Below are positions 15,996 through 25,096 of a stretch of DNA of 64,000 nucleotides, piece after piece (positions within the stretch are counted from its first letter, which is position 1; each line of letters begins with the position of its first letter). Under the pieces are notes generated by a model that did not search any database, was not told the origin of the DNA, and saw only the letters and a program-made list of their open reading frames with translations. The translations under genes were made by a program, and so were the position numbers. This stretch comes from an uncultured Phascolarctobacterium sp. GTDB taxonomy: Bacteria > Bacillota > Negativicutes > Acidaminococcales > Acidaminococcaceae. Where the stretch lies: NCBI GenBank assembly GCA_958448515.1, contig CAUDEF010000002.1:95422-159421 (forward strand), in the 5' to 3' direction.

Positions 15996-16030
15996 ATTAT
16001 AGCATATTTGCCCCCCCTAGCAAGACTTTA
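15996..16030 (-). promoter_or_regulatory. ompM copy 2 promoter with G-run
   Basis: TATAAT (15996-16001) and CTTGCT (16019-16024) are 17 bp apart on minus, with a run of G in the spacer and TAAAGTCTTGC across the -35 box, as in copy 1. Confidence 0.7.
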
Positions 16031-16103
16031 CTTTTTGTTTTTCTTATTTCTTTACTGCAATTTTCTCAACTGCGGCAATGTTCTGATATTAACCAATTAC
16101 GTA

Positions 16104-16132
16104 AAAAAGCCCTCGTTTTCAAACGAGGGCTA
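16104..16132 (-). terminator. Terminator of thrS
   Basis: A perfect hairpin GCCCTCGTTT/AAACGAGGGC (16109-16130) with a T-run on minus follows thrS. Confidence 0.88.
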
Positions 16133-16146
16133 AGCATATAACAATA

Positions 16147-18057
16147 TTATTTTTTCTCAGCAATTTCTTTTTGCAGCATGGCAATAAATTCATCCTGACC
16201 CATAGCACCAATATCGCCTTCACCACGACGGCGTACATTTACAGTGCCTTCTGCAATTTCTTTATCACCAATAACGAGAGTATAGGGAACCTTTTGCATT
16301 TGAGCTTCGCGGATTTTGTAACCAAGTTTTTCATTGCGGTCATCAAGATGTACACGCAGTCCAAGATCAAACATTTTATCAGCCAGTTCTTTGGCAGCTG
16401 CAGCCTGCTTATCAGTAATAGGCAGAATACGAACCTGCTGCGGAGCAAGCCATGCCGGGAATGCACCTGCATAATGTTCAATCAGAATACCGATAAAGCG
16501 TTCAATGGAACCATATACAACACGGTGAATCATAACAGGACGATGTTTAAGTCCATCTTCACCGGTATAGGTTAAATCAAATTTTTCCGGCAGCAGCATA
16601 TCAAGCTGGATAGTACCACACTGCCAGGTACGTCCGATAGAGTCAGTCAGATGGAAGTCAATTTTAGGACCATAGAATGCACCGTCGCCTTCATTAATTA
16701 CATACGGCAGGCCCAAATCTTCCAAAGCAGCTTTAAGTGCATTAGTAGTTTTTTCCCAGGTTTCTGCATCACCCATGGAGTCTTCCGGACGAGTAGAAAG
16801 CTCAGCATGATATTTCAGACCGAAGGTAGCATATACTTCGTCAAACAGACGAATAACGTTTTGAATTTCATCTTTAATCTGAGAAGGCATCATAAAGATA
16901 TGCGCGTCATCCTGAGTAAAGCAGCGTACGCGGAACAGGCCGTGCAATGCGCCGCTCAACTCGTGACGATGTACAAGACCAAGCTCGCCTGCGCGGATAG
17001 GCAGTTCTTTATAGCTGTGCGGATGCAGTTTGTATACCAGCATACCGCCGGGGCAGTTCATGGGTTTTACTGCATAATCAGCTTCGTCAATCTGGGTAAA
17101 ATACATGTTTTCACGATAGTGATCCCAGTGACCGGAGGTTTCCCACAGTTTACGGGACAGAATCATCGGAGTTTTAATTTCCTGATAACCATAACGACGA
17201 TGAACCTGACGCCAGTAGTTAATCAGTTCATTGCGAATTACCATGCCATTAGGCAGGAAGAACGGGAAGCCAGGGCCTTCTTCCATGATGCTGAAAATAT
17301 CCAGTTCTTTGCCAAGTTTGCGATGGTCACGTTTTGCTGCTTCTTCCAGCATATGCAGGTAGTTGTCAAGTTCTTCTTTAGAAGCAAATGCAGTACCGTA
17401 AATACGCTGCAGCATTTTATTTTTTTCGTTGCCGCGCCAGTAAGCACCGGCAATGCTTTGCAGTTTAAAAGCTTTTACTCTGCCGGTAGACGGGCAATGA
17501 GGACCGGCGCACAAATCAGTGAAATCTCCTTGAGTATAGGTGCTGATAACAGCATCTTCCGGCAGGTCGTTAATAAGTTCTACTTTATATTTTTCATTTT
17601 TAGCTTCAAACATAGCTAAAGCTTCACTACGAGGAATTTCTGCTCTTACGAGAGGAATATTTTGTTTAATGATTTTAGCCATTTCTTTTTCAATAGCAGC
17701 CAAATCTTCCGGAGTAAAGGTATGTTCGCTGTCTAAATCATAGTAAAAACCATTAGCAATAGCAGGTCCGATGGCAAATTTTACATCCGGGAATAAATGC
17801 TGAATAGCCTGTGCCATAACATGCGCTGCAGTATGGCGGATTGCATGCAGACCTTCTTCACTTTCGGGAACAACAAATTCCACAACAGCGTCTTTATCCA
17901 AAGTATCGCTCAAATCTTTATTAACTCCATCAACTACAGCAAGCAAAGCCTGTTTGCCAAGCTTTTGAGACAAGCTTTTAGCAATTTCCAATAAACTTAC
18001 ACCGGCAGCAAATTCTTTAACGCTGCCGTCTTTTAAAGTAACATTAATATTAGACAT
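16147..18057 (-). CDS. thrS: Threonine--tRNA ligase
   Basis: This is a full-length 636-residue class II synthetase. It has an N-terminal TGS domain (about 1-62), the editing/SAD domain (about 65-230, with HTAAHVMAQAIQ and CAGPHCPSTGR), and the catalytic core. The core includes the zinc site (Cys in MNCPGGMLVYK, His in DDAHIF and His in PVMIHRVV) and motif 2 (HRHELSGALHGLFRVRCFTQ). The anticodon-binding domain is at about 535-636. It stands alone behind a T-box leader that reads tRNA-Thr. Confidence 0.98.
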   Translation of the reverse strand: MSNINVTLKDGSVKEFAAGVSLLEIAKSLSQKLGKQALLAVVDGVNKDLSDTLDKDAVVEFVVPESEEGLHAIRHTAAHVMAQAIQHLFPDVKFAIGPAIANGFYYDLDSEHTFTPEDLAAIEKEMAKIIKQNIPLVRAEIPRSEALAMFEAKNEKYKVELINDLPEDAVISTYTQGDFTDLCAGPHCPSTGRVKAFKLQSIAGAYWRGNEKNKMLQRIYGTAFASKEELDNYLHMLEEAAKRDHRKLGKELDIFSIMEEGPGFPFFLPNGMVIRNELINYWRQVHRRYGYQEIKTPMILSRKLWETSGHWDHYRENMYFTQIDEADYAVKPMNCPGGMLVYKLHPHSYKELPIRAGELGLVHRHELSGALHGLFRVRCFTQDDAHIFMMPSQIKDEIQNVIRLFDEVYATFGLKYHAELSTRPEDSMGDAETWEKTTNALKAALEDLGLPYVINEGDGAFYGPKIDFHLTDSIGRTWQCGTIQLDMLLPEKFDLTYTGEDGLKHRPVMIHRVVYGSIERFIGILIEHYAGAFPAWLAPQQVRILPITDKQAAAAKELADKMFDLGLRVHLDDRNEKLGYKIREAQMQKVPYTLVIGDKEIAEGTVNVRRRGEGDIGAMGQDEFIAMLQKEIAEKK

Positions 18058-18084
18058 TTAATTTCCTCCTAAAAATAAAATAAA

Positions 18085-18321
18085 CCCCAATCCCTGAAAG
18101 GGACGGAGTTCTTCCGCGGTTCCACCCTAATTGGCTCAAGAGCCCACTTAGTACCGTTAACGCCGGTTTTACGGAGCTGCATACTCACCAAAGTTTTCCG
18201 CAGTCAGTTTGAAGGCGGTACATCCATCATCTGCCACACTGCTCTCAGCCAACGCAGTTTTTCTGTAATGGTTTCAACGACAGAGCTTCCTTCGCATTAC
18301 CTGTAAAGATTTTCTATTGCT
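18085..18321 (-). promoter_or_regulatory. T-box leader (tRNA-Thr) of thrS
   Basis: The antiterminator core GGTGGAACCGCGGAAG (minus, about 18111-18126) precedes a terminator hairpin built around TCCCT/AGGGA (18085-18110) and a T-rich stretch. In stem I, an ACC triplet (18217-18219) sits directly beside the closing CCTTC strand that pairs with GAAGG near the 5' end. ACC is therefore the Thr specifier. Confidence 0.92.
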
Positions 18322-18327
18322 TTCCTC

Positions 18328-18355
18328 ATTATAACATATCAAGTCCGCTTGTCAA
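18328..18355 (-). promoter_or_regulatory. thrS promoter
   Basis: TTGACA (18350-18355) and TATAAT (18328-18333) are 16 bp apart on minus. Confidence 0.8.
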
Positions 18356-18370
18356 TACTACCGTGTAAAC

Positions 18371-18399
18371 TGGAAAAATAAAATTATTTCAAGTATAAT
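18371..18399 (+). promoter_or_regulatory. Probable promoter of the first DUF4127 gene
   Basis: TATAAT (18394-18399) has a 4/6 -35 match, TGGAAA (18371-18376), at 17 bp. It is divergent from the thrS promoter. Confidence 0.5.
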
Positions 18400-18448
18400 A
18401 TATTAGCATAATGAATTTATTTGTACAGTAAGAAAAGAGGATTCCATA

Positions 18449-20017
18449 TTGTTTAATTTTAAATTTGCAGCACCCTTCCTTGCTGCATTGTGTTTATATA
18501 CAAATTTTGCATATGCCAAAGACAGCAAGCCAACCATTATCTTTATCCCTCTGGATAACAGACCTGTGTGCGCATCAATCCCCAAAGACACTCTGGAAGC
18601 AGCCGGCTGCACTGTTATTATGCCTCCGGAAAAATATATAGCCGACAACATCAAAAGCGGTGATCCGGAAAAAATATGGGAATGGCTTGAAAATAAAGCG
18701 CCCAAAGCAGATGCCGCAGTTATAAGCACTGATACGCTTATTTATGGTGGTCTTGTCGCTTCAAGGACACATAACTATTCTCAGAGCACTCTGGAAGAAC
18801 GTGTAAATAAGCTTACTTCTCTGCAAAAGACACTGCCAATTAAAATATACGCTTTTTCGACTATTATGCGTACTCCGCGTGCCAGTTACGGAAATGTAGA
18901 ACCGGAATATTACTCTGTTGTAGGTCCGGCAATCTTTAAATACAGCCAGCTTATTGATAAAGCCAACAGCGGCAAATTAAACCTCGCAGAGCAGCTTACG
19001 CAGCAGGCCCTTGAAAGAAATATGCATAAAGAGGACCTTGGCGACTGGCTTGATAGAAGACAGAAAAATCTCACAGTAAATCTTGAACTGGCAAAAATGA
19101 CCAGCCGCAAAAATTTTCATTACCTGGCCATAGGTAAAGATGATAATGCTCCTCTTTCCGCAACTCATATGGAGGCGCGTCTTATTAGCTGGGAAACTTT
19201 CAATATGCCTGACAGCACATTTCAGATTCTTCCAGGTGTTGACCAGTTAGGACTTCTGCTCTTAACACGAGCCTATAATGAAACATTGTCCAAAACCCCT
19301 AAAATTATGCCTGTATACAGCGAAGGCGTAGGCGCAGGCACGCTTCCTCAATACAGCGACACTATTTTCTACGACTCTGTTCCGCAGCAGATTATAGCTG
19401 CCGGTGCAGTTCCTGTTACAAACATTAAAGAAGCTGATCTTGTACTTGCCTTAAACACTCCCTATAACGGTGTTATGCAGGATTCCACAGCTGATTCCAA
19501 TCAGTTTTTTGCTTCTGTACACAACAAAAACTTTATAAAAAGTATTAAAAATATTGCCAATAACGGAAAGAAAATCTCTCTGGCAGACGTCAGTTATTCA
19601 AATGGTGCAGATAATGGTTTTATGAATGCTCTGGCAAACGAAGGTCTTGCAGAAAAGCTTTCAGCTTATAACGGCTGGAATACCGCTGATAATACTGTTG
19701 GCTATGCTGTTTCGCAGGGAATTCTGGCCTTAGACACTCCGCCCCAAAAACTAAATAAACTTATAAAGCAAAGAATTATTGATGACTGGTACTACCAAAG
19801 CAATGCACGCCGCAAAGTTTCTGATCTGCTGGATCAGCACAGCAGAGAAGATTTAAAATATAAACTCGGCCCTGCAGAAAAACCTGTTTTAAATACTGTT
19901 TATAATGATACTCTTGCTTTATGCAGCAGATATGATTTTACCAGAAATACAAAATTTGAGCTTAGTTTCCCCTGGAACAGACTTTTTGAAATAGATGTAA
20001 AGATAAAAAACAAATAA
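18449..20017 (+). CDS. DUF4127 family exported protein (copy 1)
   Basis: This 522-residue protein of unknown function starts at TTG behind the RBS AGAGGA; no nearby ATG exists. Residues 1-23 look like a signal peptide (FLAALCLYTNFAYAKD). Family marks are IIFIPLDNRPVC near the N-terminus, STDTLIYGGLVASR, IGKDDNAPL, YNGWNTADNTVGYAVSQ and the terminal FPWNRLFEIDV. The conserved Asp, Asn and His residues suggest a hydrolase or a sugar-binding fold, but I know of no tested function. A paralogue lies at 33114. It is monocistronic between thrS (divergent) and rnc (convergent). Confidence 0.88.
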   Translation: MFNFKFAAPFLAALCLYTNFAYAKDSKPTIIFIPLDNRPVCASIPKDTLEAAGCTVIMPPEKYIADNIKSGDPEKIWEWLENKAPKADAAVISTDTLIYGGLVASRTHNYSQSTLEERVNKLTSLQKTLPIKIYAFSTIMRTPRASYGNVEPEYYSVVGPAIFKYSQLIDKANSGKLNLAEQLTQQALERNMHKEDLGDWLDRRQKNLTVNLELAKMTSRKNFHYLAIGKDDNAPLSATHMEARLISWETFNMPDSTFQILPGVDQLGLLLLTRAYNETLSKTPKIMPVYSEGVGAGTLPQYSDTIFYDSVPQQIIAAGAVPVTNIKEADLVLALNTPYNGVMQDSTADSNQFFASVHNKNFIKSIKNIANNGKKISLADVSYSNGADNGFMNALANEGLAEKLSAYNGWNTADNTVGYAVSQGILALDTPPQKLNKLIKQRIIDDWYYQSNARRKVSDLLDQHSREDLKYKLGPAEKPVLNTVYNDTLALCSRYDFTRNTKFELSFPWNRLFEIDVKIKNK

Positions 20018-20029
20018 TTTAAAACAAGC

Positions 20030-20060
20030 AAAAAAGACACTCACGAACGTGAGTGTCTTT
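20030..20060. terminator. Bidirectional terminator between the DUF4127 gene and rnc
   Basis: AAAGACACTCACG/CGTGAGTGTCTTT forms a hairpin (about 20034-20059) with A- and T-runs on either side. Confidence 0.85.
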
Positions 20061-20062
20061 TT

Positions 20063-20779
20063 TTAACACAAAGGTATATTCCTTTTTTCTAATGCATTTT
20101 TTGCGGCATGCTGCTCGGCATCTTTCTTGCTTCTGCCTTCACCTTTGCCAATAACTTCACCCTGCAGCAAAACTTCGGATGAAAAAACTTTACTGTGCTC
20201 AGGACCACTGCTGCCCACAAGCTTATAAGCAATATCTACATCTCCATCACGCTGTAAATATTCCTGTAATCTTGTTTTATAATCGCTGCATATTCCATGA
20301 GTGCAGATAAAATCAATCTCTCTCTGCATTAAACCAAGCAAAAACTCCTGAGTCTTTGCAAAACCCTGATCCAGATAATACGCACCTAAAACTGACTCAA
20401 AAGCATCTGCCAAAAGAGACGGACGCTCTCTGCCACCACTCAGCTCTTCACCTTTACCCAGCTGCAGAAAATCTCCCAAACGAATCTTTTTTGCGTACTC
20501 AAATAAAGAAGCTTCGCAAACCAGATGGGCACGCAGCTTAGTCAGCTGACCTTCATTGAGATCAGGAAAATTTGTATACATATAAGTGCTTACTATAACA
20601 CTTAAAACAGAATCCCCCAAAAACTCAATTCGTTCGTTATGCTGCGGCTTAGGATTAACTTTTGCCTCATGCGCATAAGATGTATGCGTTAATGCCATAT
20701 CCAGCAAGGATAAATCTTTAATTTCAATACCCAGCCAGCTGCAGAAAGCCTGCAGCTGCTGTGTACGTTTACTTTGCAT
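20063..20779 (-). CDS. rnc: Ribonuclease III
   Basis: This 238-residue RNase III cuts double-stranded RNA such as rRNA precursors. The catalytic domain has the signature NERIEFLGDSVLS with the Mg2+ ligands, and the second acidic cluster ADAFESVLGAYYLD. The C-terminal double-stranded RNA-binding domain (about 160-235) ends GRSKKDAEQHAAKNAL. It is the last gene of the fab operon, 14 bp after fabF. The fab-acpP-rnc linkage is widespread in bacteria. Confidence 0.97.
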   Translation of the reverse strand: MQSKRTQQLQAFCSWLGIEIKDLSLLDMALTHTSYAHEAKVNPKPQHNERIEFLGDSVLSVIVSTYMYTNFPDLNEGQLTKLRAHLVCEASLFEYAKKIRLGDFLQLGKGEELSGGRERPSLLADAFESVLGAYYLDQGFAKTQEFLLGLMQREIDFICTHGICSDYKTRLQEYLQRDGDVDIAYKLVGSSGPEHSKVFSSEVLLQGEVIGKGEGRSKKDAEQHAAKNALEKRNIPLC

Positions 20780-20793
20780 TTTATTATACCCGC

Positions 20794-22044
20794 TTACGCT
20801 TCATATTTTTTGAAAATAAGGCTTACGTTATGTCCGCCGAAGCCCAGGTTATTAGTCAATGCAGCATTAACTTCTGCCTTACGGGCAACGTTCGGCACAT
20901 AATCCAGGTCAAGACCTTCTTCAAGATCAGGATCCTGATAGTTGATAGTAGGAGGAATTACTCCGTTTTCGATGGTAAGTACGGTAGCAATAGCTTCTAC
21001 GCCGCCGGCAGCACCAAGCAAATGACCAATCATGGACTTGTTGGAGCTGATTGCCAGTTTATAAGCATGTTCACCAAATACTTTTTTAATTGCCAGTGTT
21101 TCACCAAGGTCATTACGATGAGTAGAAGTACCATGTGCATTGATATAATCAATATCTTCAGGTTTCATGCCAGCATCTTTAATAGCAGTTTCCAGGCACA
21201 TAGCAGGAGTTTCACCAGTCGGATCAGGAGCAGTAATATGATATGCATCACAGTTCATGCCATAACCAACTAATTCAGCATAGATATGCGCGCCGCGAGC
21301 TTTTGCGTGTTCAAGCTCTTCCAGAACCAGAATGCCCGCACCTTCGCCCATAACAAAGCCGTCACGTTTTTTATCAAACGGGCAGGAAGCGCCTTCAGGA
21401 TTTTCGTTATTGGTAGACAGTGCTTTCATATTAGCAAAGCCTGCAATTGCAATAGGAGAAATTGCAGCTTCAGTACCACCAGCAAGCATTACATCTGCAT
21501 CACCATACTGAATAGTACGGAATGCATCACCAATACAGTTAGTACCGGTTGCACATGCGGTTACAATAGCAGTGTTAGGGCCTTTGAAGCCATATGCAAT
21601 ACCGATCTGACCAGCCGGCATATTAGGAATTTCCATAGGAATAAAGAACGGGCTGATTTTGGAAGGTCCTTTATCACCATATTTTAAAGACTGTTCGAGA
21701 AATGTATGAATACCGCCGATACCGGTACCTACACATACACCGCAGCGCAGCGGCTCAATTTTTTCCAGATCAAGCTTGGAATCTTCCAATGCAAGTTTAG
21801 CAGCCGCTACAGCAAACTGGGTAACGCGGTCCATGCGTTTGCCTTCTTTTTTATCGCCATATGCAGCAAAGTCAAAATCTTTAACTTCACCGGCAATTTT
21901 TACGGTAAAATCAGTAGTATCAAACTGAGAAATCATACCGATACCGGATTTTCCGGCAGTTAAATTATTCCAGAAAGTTTCTTTACCGCTTCCAATAGGA
22001 GTAATAGGACCAACGCCTGTTACTACAACTCTTCTTTTACTCAA
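20794..22044 (-). CDS. fabF: 3-oxoacyl-ACP synthase II
   Basis: This 416-residue condensing enzyme elongates acyl-ACP with malonyl-ACP. The Cys-His-His triad is visible: Cys in [15 protein letters not shown], His in [11 protein letters not shown], and His in [15 protein letters not shown]. Length is normal. It sits in the fab operon between the FMN oxidoreductase and rnc, with an RBS GAGGTGA before the ATG. Confidence 0.98.
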   Translation of the reverse strand: MSKRRVVVTGVGPITPIGSGKETFWNNLTAGKSGIGMISQFDTTDFTVKIAGEVKDFDFAAYGDKKEGKRMDRVTQFAVAAAKLALEDSKLDLEKIEPLRCGVCVGTGIGGIHTFLEQSLKYGDKGPSKISPFFIPMEIPNMPAGQIGIAYGFKGPNTAIVTACATGTNCIGDAFRTIQYGDADVMLAGGTEAAISPIAIAGFANMKALSTNNENPEGASCPFDKKRDGFVMGEGAGILVLEELEHAKARGAHIYAELVGYGMNCDAYHITAPDPTGETPAMCLETAIKDAGMKPEDIDYINAHGTSTHRNDLGETLAIKKVFGEHAYKLAISSNKSMIGHLLGAAGGVEAIATVLTIENGVIPPTINYQDPDLEEGLDLDYVPNVARKAEVNAALTNNLGFGGHNVSLIFKKYEA

Positions 22045-22059
22045 AACTGTTCACCTCAA

Positions 22060-23013
22060 TTAAATTTTTTCAACATCTGCTTTTATGCGTCTGAAAATTT
22101 CCTTTACAGGTAAAATTTCCTTTATTTTCCACATATTTGCCCCGGTAAATACCAGACCGGTTTCAACATCTCCCTGCTGAGCACGTGTTAACGCACGAAT
22201 GATGCAGAAGCTATGTGTACAATGCTTGAGACAAGCATCACAAACTGTCGGTTTCGGAGCTCTATTTTCCAAAGACAACTGCGCAAAAGGATTTCTTATA
22301 GCACGGCCTTTATAGCCAACCGGGCTGTCAATCTGCACAACATCTTCTTTTGTCATTTTCAAATAAAATTCTTTCAGTGCAGGTGCACCATTAGATTCTT
22401 CACTTGCTGCAAAACGGCTTCCCATTTGAACACCGCTGGCACCCAATTTTATCAATTCAGCAACATCATTTCCATCTATAGCACCACCGGCTGCGATAAC
22501 CGGAATATTAACTGCTTTAACTATTTCAGGCAGTATTTCTTTAATAGACTGCTGAGTACCTAAATGCCCACCAGCCTCAGTTCCTTCTACAACAATTGCA
22601 GAAGCACCCAATTTTTCAGAGATCTTAGCTAATTTTACAGAAGATACAATAGGCACAACTTCTACGCCATATTCACGTCCGACAGCGAAAATATCTCTTG
22701 AAAATCCGGCGCCGGCAACTATTAAATCTATTTTTTCTTGAGCAGCAGTAGTTATCAGACCTAAAAATTCTCTGGCTGCGACCATGGCATTAATACCAAT
22801 GATACCCTTTCCGCCAGTCAGTTCTCTGGCCATACGGATTTCTTTACGCAACTCATCAAATTCCATTCCGGAAGCAGCAATTAATCCTATGCCTCCTTCA
22901 TTTGCAACGGCAGCAGCAAGCCGTGCAGTAGACAGCCTAATAGCCATACCTCCTTGTACTATCGGAACCTGTGCAACAAGTTTACCGATTTTCAGCACTG
23001 GTAAATTCAACAA
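22060..23013 (-). CDS. FMN-dependent nitronate monooxygenase / FabK-like oxidoreductase with Cys cluster
   Basis: This 317-residue TIM-barrel flavoprotein belongs to the nitronate monooxygenase/FabK superfamily. It shows PIVQGGMAIRLS at the N-terminus, the FMN-phosphate loops EGTEAGGHLG and IPVIAAGGAIDG, and ASGVQMGSRFAA. Its place inside the fab operon, where no other enoyl-ACP reductase is seen, makes a FabK-like role in the last reduction step plausible. However, the C-terminal part has a cluster CDACLKHCTHSFC that I do not recall from classical FabK and that could bind iron-sulfur or zinc. Function is therefore inferred from context, and a different oxidoreductase role is possible. Confidence 0.8.
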   Translation of the reverse strand: MLNLPVLKIGKLVAQVPIVQGGMAIRLSTARLAAAVANEGGIGLIAASGMEFDELRKEIRMARELTGGKGIIGINAMVAAREFLGLITTAAQEKIDLIVAGAGFSRDIFAVGREYGVEVVPIVSSVKLAKISEKLGASAIVVEGTEAGGHLGTQQSIKEILPEIVKAVNIPVIAAGGAIDGNDVAELIKLGASGVQMGSRFAASEESNGAPALKEFYLKMTKEDVVQIDSPVGYKGRAIRNPFAQLSLENRAPKPTVCDACLKHCTHSFCIIRALTRAQQGDVETGLVFTGANMWKIKEILPVKEIFRRIKADVEKI

Positions 23014-23051
23014 ATATCCCCCATTTCAGGACAATACAGCAGTTTTAGTAA

Positions 23052-23071
23052 GAGAGCCCCGAAGGGCTCTC
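23052..23071 (-). other. Intercistronic UUCG hairpin downstream of acpP
   Basis: GAGAGCCC-TTCG-GGGCTCTC forms an 8-bp stem with a UUCG tetraloop. There is no T-run, so it is more likely to protect the 3' end of acpP mRNA or mark a processing site than to terminate. Confidence 0.7.
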
Positions 23072-23089
23072 CTGCTAAGCATGTAAAGC

Positions 23090-23320
23090 TTATTTTTCTT
23101 CGTCCAACAATTTAACTGCGTCAGCAACAGTACGGATTTTTTCAGCTTTTTCATCAGGAATTTCAACACCAAATTCTTCTTCAAAAGCCATAATCAGTTC
23201 AACGATGTCAAGGGAGTCAGCGCCGAGGTCGTCGATGAAAGCAGATTCCATCTTTACTTCGTCAGCGTCAACGCTCAATTGTTCAACAGTAATATCTCTT
23301 ACTTTGTCGAAAGTGCTCAT
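23090..23320 (-). CDS. acpP: Acyl carrier protein
   Basis: This 76-residue acidic protein carries the growing fatty acid on 4'-phosphopantetheine attached to the Ser of the motif [12 protein letters not shown]. The four-helix sequence pattern and the very acidic composition are typical. It lies in the fab operon between fabG and the FMN oxidoreductase, with the RBS GGAGGTGA and a stable hairpin after its stop. Confidence 0.98.
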   Translation of the reverse strand: MSTFDKVRDITVEQLSVDADEVKMESAFIDDLGADSLDIVELIMAFEEEFGVEIPDEKAEKIRTVADAVKLLDEEK

Positions 23321-23364
23321 TACGATTCACCTCCTTCCAATAATCAAAATTGCATGCTGCATTA

Positions 23365-24108
23365 TTACATTACCATACCACCGTCAACATGTAAAGTCTG
23401 TCCGGTTATATAATTAGCATCATCGCTCACAAGGAAAACGACTGCTTTGGCAATATCTTCGCTTTCGCCAAGGCGGCTTAAGGGAATTCCGGCAACTAAA
23501 TTTTCTACAACTTTTTCAGAAAGTACGTTGGTCATATCAGTCTTAATAAAGCCGGGAGCAACTGCATTAACATTAATACCGCGTGCTGCAACTTCTTTGG
23601 CAACAGCTTTGGTAAAACCAATTACACCAGCTTTAGCAGCAGCATAGTTAGCCTGTCCGGCATTACCCATCAAACCAACTACAGAACTGATACTCACAAT
23701 TTTGCCGGATTTTTGTTTCATCATATATTTTACAGCAGATTTAGTGCAGTTGAAAACCCCTTTAAGGTTGGTTGTCAAAACTGCATCCCAATCTTCTTCT
23801 TTCATGCGCATTAATAAACCGTCGCGGGTAATACCGGCATTATTAACCAATATGTCAATACGACCGAATTCTTTTACAACCTGATCAATCATTTCTGCAC
23901 TTTTTTCGTGAGAAGATATATCAGCCTGAATCACAATAGCCTTGCGGCCCATAGCTTCAATTTCAGCTGCAACTTCTTTAGCAGCAGCTTCACTGCCGGC
24001 ATAGTTTACAGCAACGTCTGCACCTTCAGCAGCCAGAGCCAGTGCAATAGCACGGCCAATACCACGGGAAGCACCAGTTACAAGAGCTTTTTTTCCTTCA
24101 AGTTTCAT
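23365..24108 (-). CDS. fabG: 3-oxoacyl-ACP reductase
   Basis: This is a 247-residue short-chain dehydrogenase that reduces 3-oxoacyl-ACP with NADPH. The cofactor loop [11 protein letters not shown], the [14 protein letters not shown] segment, and the catalytic Ser-Tyr-Lys ([23 protein letters not shown]) are all visible. It ends with the FabG-like [14 protein letters not shown]. It starts 1 bp after the fabD stop. Confidence 0.98.
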   Translation of the reverse strand: MKLEGKKALVTGASRGIGRAIALALAAEGADVAVNYAGSEAAAKEVAAEIEAMGRKAIVIQADISSHEKSAEMIDQVVKEFGRIDILVNNAGITRDGLLMRMKEEDWDAVLTTNLKGVFNCTKSAVKYMMKQKSGKIVSISSVVGLMGNAGQANYAAAKAGVIGFTKAVAKEVAARGINVNAVAPGFIKTDMTNVLSEKVVENLVAGIPLSRLGESEDIAKAVVFLVSDDANYITGQTLHVDGGMVM

Positions 24109-24109
24109 A

Positions 24110-25057
24110 TTATTTTACCTCCTGAAAATGTGCAATAGTTTTTTCCAGACTTTCAGGATCTTCTACATTCAGTGCAGGCAATCCTTTAGCAATTTTCTTA
24201 GTGAAACCGGTTAATACTTTGCCAGGACCAACTTCAACAAAAGTATCAACACCATCAGCAACCATATTGCGAACAGAAGTTTCCCAAAGAACAGGCATAG
24301 CAGCTTGTTTTACAAGCAGTTCTTTAATTTCTGCGCCGCTGATAACTTCTTTTGCAGTAACATTTGCTACTACAGGAATCTGTGCATCACTGATAACGAT
24401 AGGAGCCAAAACTTCAGCCAATCTTTCAGAAGCAGGCTGCATCAATGTGCTGTGGAAGGGAGCACTTACAGGAAGTAAAACTGCACGTTTAGCACCAGCT
24501 TCTTTTAAAGCATCAATAGCTTTATTAACAGCATTAACAGCACCTGCAATTACAACCTGACCAGGGCAGTTAAAGTTTACTGCCTGAACAGCTTCACCGC
24601 AGTCAGCTTCAACATTCTGACAGATTTCAACAATTTTATCACTTTCAAGACCTAATACAGCAGCCATACTGCCTTCGCCGACAGGAACTGCTTCCTGCAT
24701 GAACTGACCACGTTTGCGAACAGTGCGTACAGCGTCAGCAAATGTCATAGCACCTGCATTAACCAAAGCAGAATATTCACCAAGGCTGTGGCCTGCAGCA
24801 ACATCACATTTGATGCCGTGTTCTTTTAATACTGCTGCACATGCAGTGCTGGCAGTCAAAATTGCCGGCTGAGTATTATAGGTCAGACGCAGCTGATCTT
24901 CAGGACCTTCAAAACACATTTTAGTAATGGAAAAACCCAGAGCTTCGTCAGCTTCTTCAAATACACGTTTAGCCACGGGATACTGATCATAGAATGCTTT
25001 ACACATGCCTACTGTCTGAGATCCCTGACCGGGAAATACAAATGCAACTTTACTCAC
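24110..25057 (-). CDS. fabD: Malonyl-CoA-ACP transacylase
   Basis: This 315-residue enzyme moves malonyl from CoA to ACP. The nucleophile Ser is in [11 protein letters not shown], the oxyanion Gln in [11 protein letters not shown], the malonate-binding Arg in [12 protein letters not shown], and the catalytic His in SAPFHSTLM. It is co-transcribed with fabH and fabG. Confidence 0.98.
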   Translation of the reverse strand: MSKVAFVFPGQGSQTVGMCKAFYDQYPVAKRVFEEADEALGFSITKMCFEGPEDQLRLTYNTQPAILTASTACAAVLKEHGIKCDVAAGHSLGEYSALVNAGAMTFADAVRTVRKRGQFMQEAVPVGEGSMAAVLGLESDKIVEICQNVEADCGEAVQAVNFNCPGQVVIAGAVNAVNKAIDALKEAGAKRAVLLPVSAPFHSTLMQPASERLAEVLAPIVISDAQIPVVANVTAKEVISGAEIKELLVKQAAMPVLWETSVRNMVADGVDTFVEVGPGKVLTGFTKKIAKGLPALNVEDPESLEKTIAHFQEVK

Positions 25058-25096
25058 TAAAAATCGCCTCCATTATACTTACTGTCTATCAAAAAA

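Noticed and set aside
16651..17619. 322-codon open frame on plus, antisense to thrS
   Set aside because: It is a shadow of thrS without RBS, domain or independent promoter.
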